From CAZYTM01 sp964649725 (lineage in GTDB: Bacteria; Desulfobacterota; Desulfuromonadia; Geobacterales; Geobacteraceae), in NCBI GenBank assembly GCA_964649725.1, contig CAZYTM010000001.1, forward strand, positions 744,001 to 808,000: a stretch of 64,000 nucleotides of DNA. The letters are read 5' to 3'. Numbering within the stretch: position 1 is the stretch's first letter; each line of letters begins with the position of its first letter. The position numbers were made by a program, and so were the translations under genes. The notes under the pieces were generated by a model. That model was not told where the DNA came from. It saw nothing but the letters and a program-made list of their open reading frames with translations, and made no database searches. This document shows positions 60,715-64,000 of the stretch, in pieces.

Positions 60715-62439
60715 ATGTCCAATAAAGTGAAAAAGCCTCTTTTGAAAAATCCGTTTGACCCGCCTGAAAAGGTGGAGTTTACCATCCCGGGAGAGATTTC
60801 CAGGATTACCGGTGGTTATGAAGAGGCGATGAAAGAGGGATATGACCTTATTCAGCGCCCGATCAAGTCGGTCAGTATAGACCAGATAGAAAAGCAGCAT
60901 TTCAAGAAGCGGATGACGGTCTGGGAACGGATTCGTGTCCTTACCGACAAAGAGCCTAATGTCCTTTATCAGAACTGGGGGAAGAACCTGGATGGGGCGT
61001 CGCTGGTAACAGCCATTCTGAACATAGGTGGTCGGGATGTTGCCCTTTATGGCCATGACTTTACTGTGCGGGCCGGTTCCATTGATGCGACTAACGGCAA
61101 CAAGCTTGCCCGTCTTTTCTATATGGCTGGGGAGAAGGGGATTCCGCTTATCGGTATGAACGACAGTGCAGGCGCCTTTGTCCCGGCCGGTGTGGGTGGT
61201 CTTGACGGTTATGCCGAAGCGTTCACTGCTTTGCGCAAGATCAGCGGCGTTGTCCCGTCGGTTATGTGTATGTTCGGCTTTAATGCTGGCGGTGGAAGCT
61301 ATCTCCCTCGTCAGGGGAGTTTCGTCATTCAGCCTTCTGATACCTTCTTCGGTCTGACCGGACCTGGCGTGGTAAAGTCTGTTCTTGGCGAAGATATAAC
61401 CCCAGAAGAACTAGGCGGGCCTAAAGTCCATGGCCAGTCGGGCGTTGCTGACCTGACTGTGGGTGATGAAGTCGCCGCGCTCAGGACAGCGGTAAGGCTC
61501 CTCTCCTATATCCCGGGCAACAACTATTCCATGGCCCCTTTTCAGGAGACCAGTGACCCGCTTGACAGGAAGACCTGGGAGATCAATACCCTCTTGAAGA
61601 AGGCGTTCAATTCGCCGACTGGTTTTAACACCCCGTTCGATGTCTCGATCATTATCCAGCAGATTTGCGATCATGGTGACTATTTTGAGCTGCAGCCTGA
61701 ACGGGCCCGCGAGGTGGTTACCGCATTCGGCCGTCTGGGGGGGAACGTTATCGGTTTCGTAGCCAACAACAGCGCCGTTGCTTCCGGCCAGATCGACTGC
61801 GATTCAGCTGTAAAGATTGCCCGCTTCGTCCGTTTCTGCAATATCTACAATATTCCGATCATCTTTATGGAAGACACCACCGGATTTCTCCCAGGTCGCG
61901 AACAAGAGTCCCGCGGTATTGTCCAGGCTGGTCGTACAATGCTTGATTCCATTGTTGACGTACGGACTCCGAGAATACTGCTGATCCTGCGTAATGCATA
62001 TGGCGGAGCCTACGCCTCTTTTAACAATTATCCAACCGGTGCCGACCTGGTCCTGGCATTGCCGACTACCCGCCTGGCTGTAATGGGGCCGGCCGGCAAG
62101 GAGTTCGTCTACAAGGATGAATTGCGCAAGATCCGCAGTACGATCCCGGAAATGATCAAGAAGGGGACCCAGGAGCGGATTACTGCCGGCATGAATGGTG
62201 ATGAGGCAAAGAAGGACGCTGAGAAGGAGACGGCAGAATGGTTGAAGGCTCAGGAGGCTGCACTCAATCTCCGCTACGAAAAAGAGCTGATGAATCCTAA
62301 AGAGGGTCTTGCCCTTGGCTCTATCTCATCAATTGTCATGCCGACTGACCTGCGTAAGGTCCTAGGCGAGAACATGAACTTCCTCCTCAGGCATTATCAG
62401 CCATCGTCAATGGGTGGTGTGCAGCGTGAGTTCCATTAA
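60715..62439 (+). CDS. Divergent acyl-CoA carboxyltransferase subunit (PccB/MMDA family)
   Basis: 574 residues in two crotonase-like lobes. Oxyanion and substrate segments are GMNDSAGAFVPAG (first lobe), FGFNAGGGSYLP, EDTTGFLPGREQE and NAYGGAYASFNNYPT (second lobe). Compared with PccB the GGARIQEG segment is changed (AGAFVPAG), so the acyl-CoA specificity may differ. The ATG at 60715 is preferred over 60706 because GGAAGG sits right at the earlier one. It is followed 44 bases later by the biotin-carboxylase gene, forming a two-subunit biotin-dependent carboxylase or decarboxylase. Confidence 0.85.
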   Translation: MSNKVKKPLLKNPFDPPEKVEFTIPGEISRITGGYEEAMKEGYDLIQRPIKSVSIDQIEKQHFKKRMTVWERIRVLTDKEPNVLYQNWGKNLDGASLVTAILNIGGRDVALYGHDFTVRAGSIDATNGNKLARLFYMAGEKGIPLIGMNDSAGAFVPAGVGGLDGYAEAFTALRKISGVVPSVMCMFGFNAGGGSYLPRQGSFVIQPSDTFFGLTGPGVVKSVLGEDITPEELGGPKVHGQSGVADLTVGDEVAALRTAVRLLSYIPGNNYSMAPFQETSDPLDRKTWEINTLLKKAFNSPTGFNTPFDVSIIIQQICDHGDYFELQPERAREVVTAFGRLGGNVIGFVANNSAVASGQIDCDSAVKIARFVRFCNIYNIPIIFMEDTTGFLPGREQESRGIVQAGRTMLDSIVDVRTPRILLILRNAYGGAYASFNNYPTGADLVLALPTTRLAVMGPAGKEFVYKDELRKIRSTIPEMIKKGTQERITAGMNGDEAKKDAEKETAEWLKAQEAALNLRYEKELMNPKEGLALGSISSIVMPTDLRKVLGENMNFLLRHYQPSSMGGVQREFH

Positions 62440-62483
62440 TTCTATGAACGTCTATTTTTGACTTAGATTGGAGATAGAGACCG

Positions 62484-64000
62484 ATGACTGATTATTATAT
62501 GAACAACCCCCTGATCCACAAGGATCGCCGCTTGAGCAGCTCCTCGTCCGCGTGGGTGCGTTCTTTTTCCTGTGAAGACCTGAAACCGCTCATTGTCTGT
62601 CGTGGACCGATACGTAAGGAGGCGATGGATGTCTATGGTGAAATGGGAATAACCCATTATGGCATACTGCTCTCCGAAAAAGACTCTATTGTCTATCCTA
62701 ATGCCCTGGCTCCTGAATTGCGCACCTTGACCGACTCAACCCGGGTCCACCGGGTTCCTGATTACTCAGGTGCCAGCAAGGAAGAGCGGGTCGAGCGAAT
62801 CAACCAGATCATCCAGATTGCCAAGGACAATGACTACGACTCAATTTTTGCTGGCTACGGCTTTATGGCCGAAGATGAGGAGTTCGTCTCTGCCATAGAA
62901 AAGGCCGGGCTCAAGTTCATTGGCCCCTGCGCCTATACTCAGGCAAGCGCTGGTAAAAAGGATGAGGCCAAACGTACTGCTCTTGGTGTCAAGGTAAGCG
63001 TGACCCCTGGTATTGACAATGTGACAGCACGTACCCTGCTCAAGAAACACCCCTCCCGCGAGAAACTGCTGGCTATTGTCAAGGCAGAAGGGCTTTCCTG
63101 TGATGATAAGATCCTCAAGGACAAGAATTTGCCGCTGGAGACAGTTGCAGATCATATTCTGATGTCCTCATATGCCAAGGGGGTCGATCTATTCTCCATC
63201 GAAGAACTATCTGCACAGGTTCAGGTCGAGGTTACCGAACTGTTTCGCAAGTATCCGCAGAGCCGGTTTCGTCTGAAAGCTATCGGTGGCGGTGGCGGCA
63301 AAGGTCAACGTATACTTGGTGGTTCATTGCTTACCGTGAAGAACGCCGATGAGAAGCTTATCCAGAAAGCGGCTGCCGAAGCGCCGGCAATGGTCAGAGA
63401 AGTACTTAACGAAGTCAAGGCTACTGGAGTTGGTGACAACAAGAACCTTCTCATCGAGCTGAATATCGAGCAGACTCGTCATAACGAGATTCAGCTTTTG
63501 GGTAATGGCGAGTGGTGCATTTCTTTGGGTGGCCGCGATTGCTCGTTGCAGATGCATGAACAGAAGTTGCTGGAAGTTTCGGTTACTCAGGAGGGGCTTG
63601 CAGTTGCCATTGAGCAGGCCAAGAAGGCTGGTAGAAAAGCAGAGGCAAAGGCGCTGGAGAGTGATCTGAATGTATTGAAGAGAATGGAGGATGATGCTGC
63701 CAGGTTCGGCAAGGCGGTTGGACTCGATTCAGCATCTACTTTTGAGTGTATCGTTGACCGTGACCGATACTACTTTATGGAGGTGAACACCAGAATCCAG
63801 GTGGAACACCGTGTGTCGGAGCTCTGTTACAGTCTCAAATTCACCAACCCGAAAGACAAGAAGGACTTTTTCATTGTAGAATCTCTGGTTGAGGCGATGG
63901 CCCTGCTGGCCAGGCATAAGAAGAATCTGCCTAAACCTGAGCGAATCCCTCGCTTCACAGCCTCTGTCGAGGCACGCCTCAATGCCACCGATGCTTCATT
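62484..64000 (+). CDS. Divergent biotin carboxylase subunit, partial (continues past window)
   Basis: An open frame from ATG 62484 (GGAGA 10 bases upstream) to the window end, at least 505 residues. ATP-grasp biotin-carboxylase landmarks: GGGGGKGQ at 268-275, GGRDCSLQ with the following EQKLLE, and EVNTRIQVEH at 433-442 with the catalytic Arg. N-terminal phosphopantetheine-independent biotin carboxylase start (IVCRGPIRKEAM) is near residue 38, after an extra leader. Relative to E. coli AccC about 60 extra residues lie between G176 and the Gly loop and about 40 more, Lys/Ala-rich and probably helical (QAKKAGRKAEAKALE), before the EVNTR motif. It should carboxylate a biotin carrier for the upstream carboxyltransferase; a carrier domain may follow beyond the edge. 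Confidence 0.85.
   Translation, partial: MTDYYMNNPLIHKDRRLSSSSSAWVRSFSCEDLKPLIVCRGPIRKEAMDVYGEMGITHYGILLSEKDSIVYPNALAPELRTLTDSTRVHRVPDYSGASKEERVERINQIIQIAKDNDYDSIFAGYGFMAEDEEFVSAIEKAGLKFIGPCAYTQASAGKKDEAKRTALGVKVSVTPGIDNVTARTLLKKHPSREKLLAIVKAEGLSCDDKILKDKNLPLETVADHILMSSYAKGVDLFSIEELSAQVQVEVTELFRKYPQSRFRLKAIGGGGGKGQRILGGSLLTVKNADEKLIQKAAAEAPAMVREVLNEVKATGVGDNKNLLIELNIEQTRHNEIQLLGNGEWCISLGGRDCSLQMHEQKLLEVSVTQEGLAVAIEQAKKAGRKAEAKALESDLNVLKRMEDDAARFGKAVGLDSASTFECIVDRDRYYFMEVNTRIQVEHRVSELCYSLKFTNPKDKKDFFIVESLVEAMALLARHKKNLPKPERIPRFTASVEARLNATDAS

Noticed and set aside
1..64000. CRISPR arrays, tRNAs, insertion sequences or prophage
   Set aside because: No regularly spaced direct repeats, clover-leaf segments, transposase or phage structural motifs were found on either strand by reading.

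Overview
The window looks like a chromosomal segment of a Geobacteraceae-type bacterium (Desulfuromonadales, Desulfobacterota). The case rests on gene content and order: a leucyl aminopeptidase gene next to a split F0 ATP synthase operon (atpZ-I-B-E without F1 genes), then hemL, then a complete 14-gene nuo operon whose NuoF is the long, ferredoxin-bearing type; two membrane pyrophosphatases; a full hyp maturation set; glycogen enzymes; and lactate/acyl-CoA carboxylation genes. Base composition is near-balanced by eye and even across the window. I see no tRNA, rRNA, insertion sequence, phage gene or CRISPR array, so this reads as core chromosome. Assignments come from reading the sequence and family memory; no searches were run.

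Layout. 1-5150: end of an M20 peptidase, a PPDK/PEP-synthase regulatory kinase-phosphatase, an OmpR-type two-component pair, and a DegQ/HtrA protease behind a strong sigma70-like promoter. 5384-8752: one large secreted modular protein (Ig-like repeats, transglutaminase-like core, dockerin-like end). 8788-14270: YcdX-type PHP hydrolase, pepA, then on the minus strand hemL and atpZIBE. 14478-29728: nuoABCDEFGHIJKLMN with a promoter, a palindromic leader site and a terminator. 29885-37748: a YhcC-like radical SAM protein, an outer-membrane barrel with a lipobox, glycogen phosphorylase, and an NtrC-type regulator with its sensor kinase. 37920-43876: hypA, B, F, C, D, E. 43972-48460: glycogen synthase, a frameshifted NCS2-type permease and a membrane-anchored ADP-ribosylglycohydrolase. 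48717-55315: two membrane pyrophosphatases of different ion class flanking an NhaD antiporter and an unrecognised gene. 55522-59644: LarA-like lactate racemase, then GlcD and GlcF-like lactate/glycolate oxidase subunits. 59965-64000: an XRE-cupin regulator, an inverted-repeat operator candidate and a divergent biotin-dependent carboxylase (carboxyltransferase plus a biotin carboxylase running off the window edge).

How it fits together. Complex I, the F0 sector, an Na+/H+ antiporter and two ion-pumping pyrophosphatases make this an energy-conversion region. The c-ring residues and the class of one pyrophosphatase raise the possibility that Na+ and H+ circuits are both used. Lactate racemisation/oxidation and the acyl-CoA carboxylase supply carbon and electrons; the hyp genes serve [NiFe]-hydrogenases encoded elsewhere; glgA and glgP handle storage polymer. 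The least explained items are the gene at 52384-53214, the membrane-tethered ADP-ribosyl hydrolase, the modular dockerin protein, and the divergent carboxylase with its own regulator.
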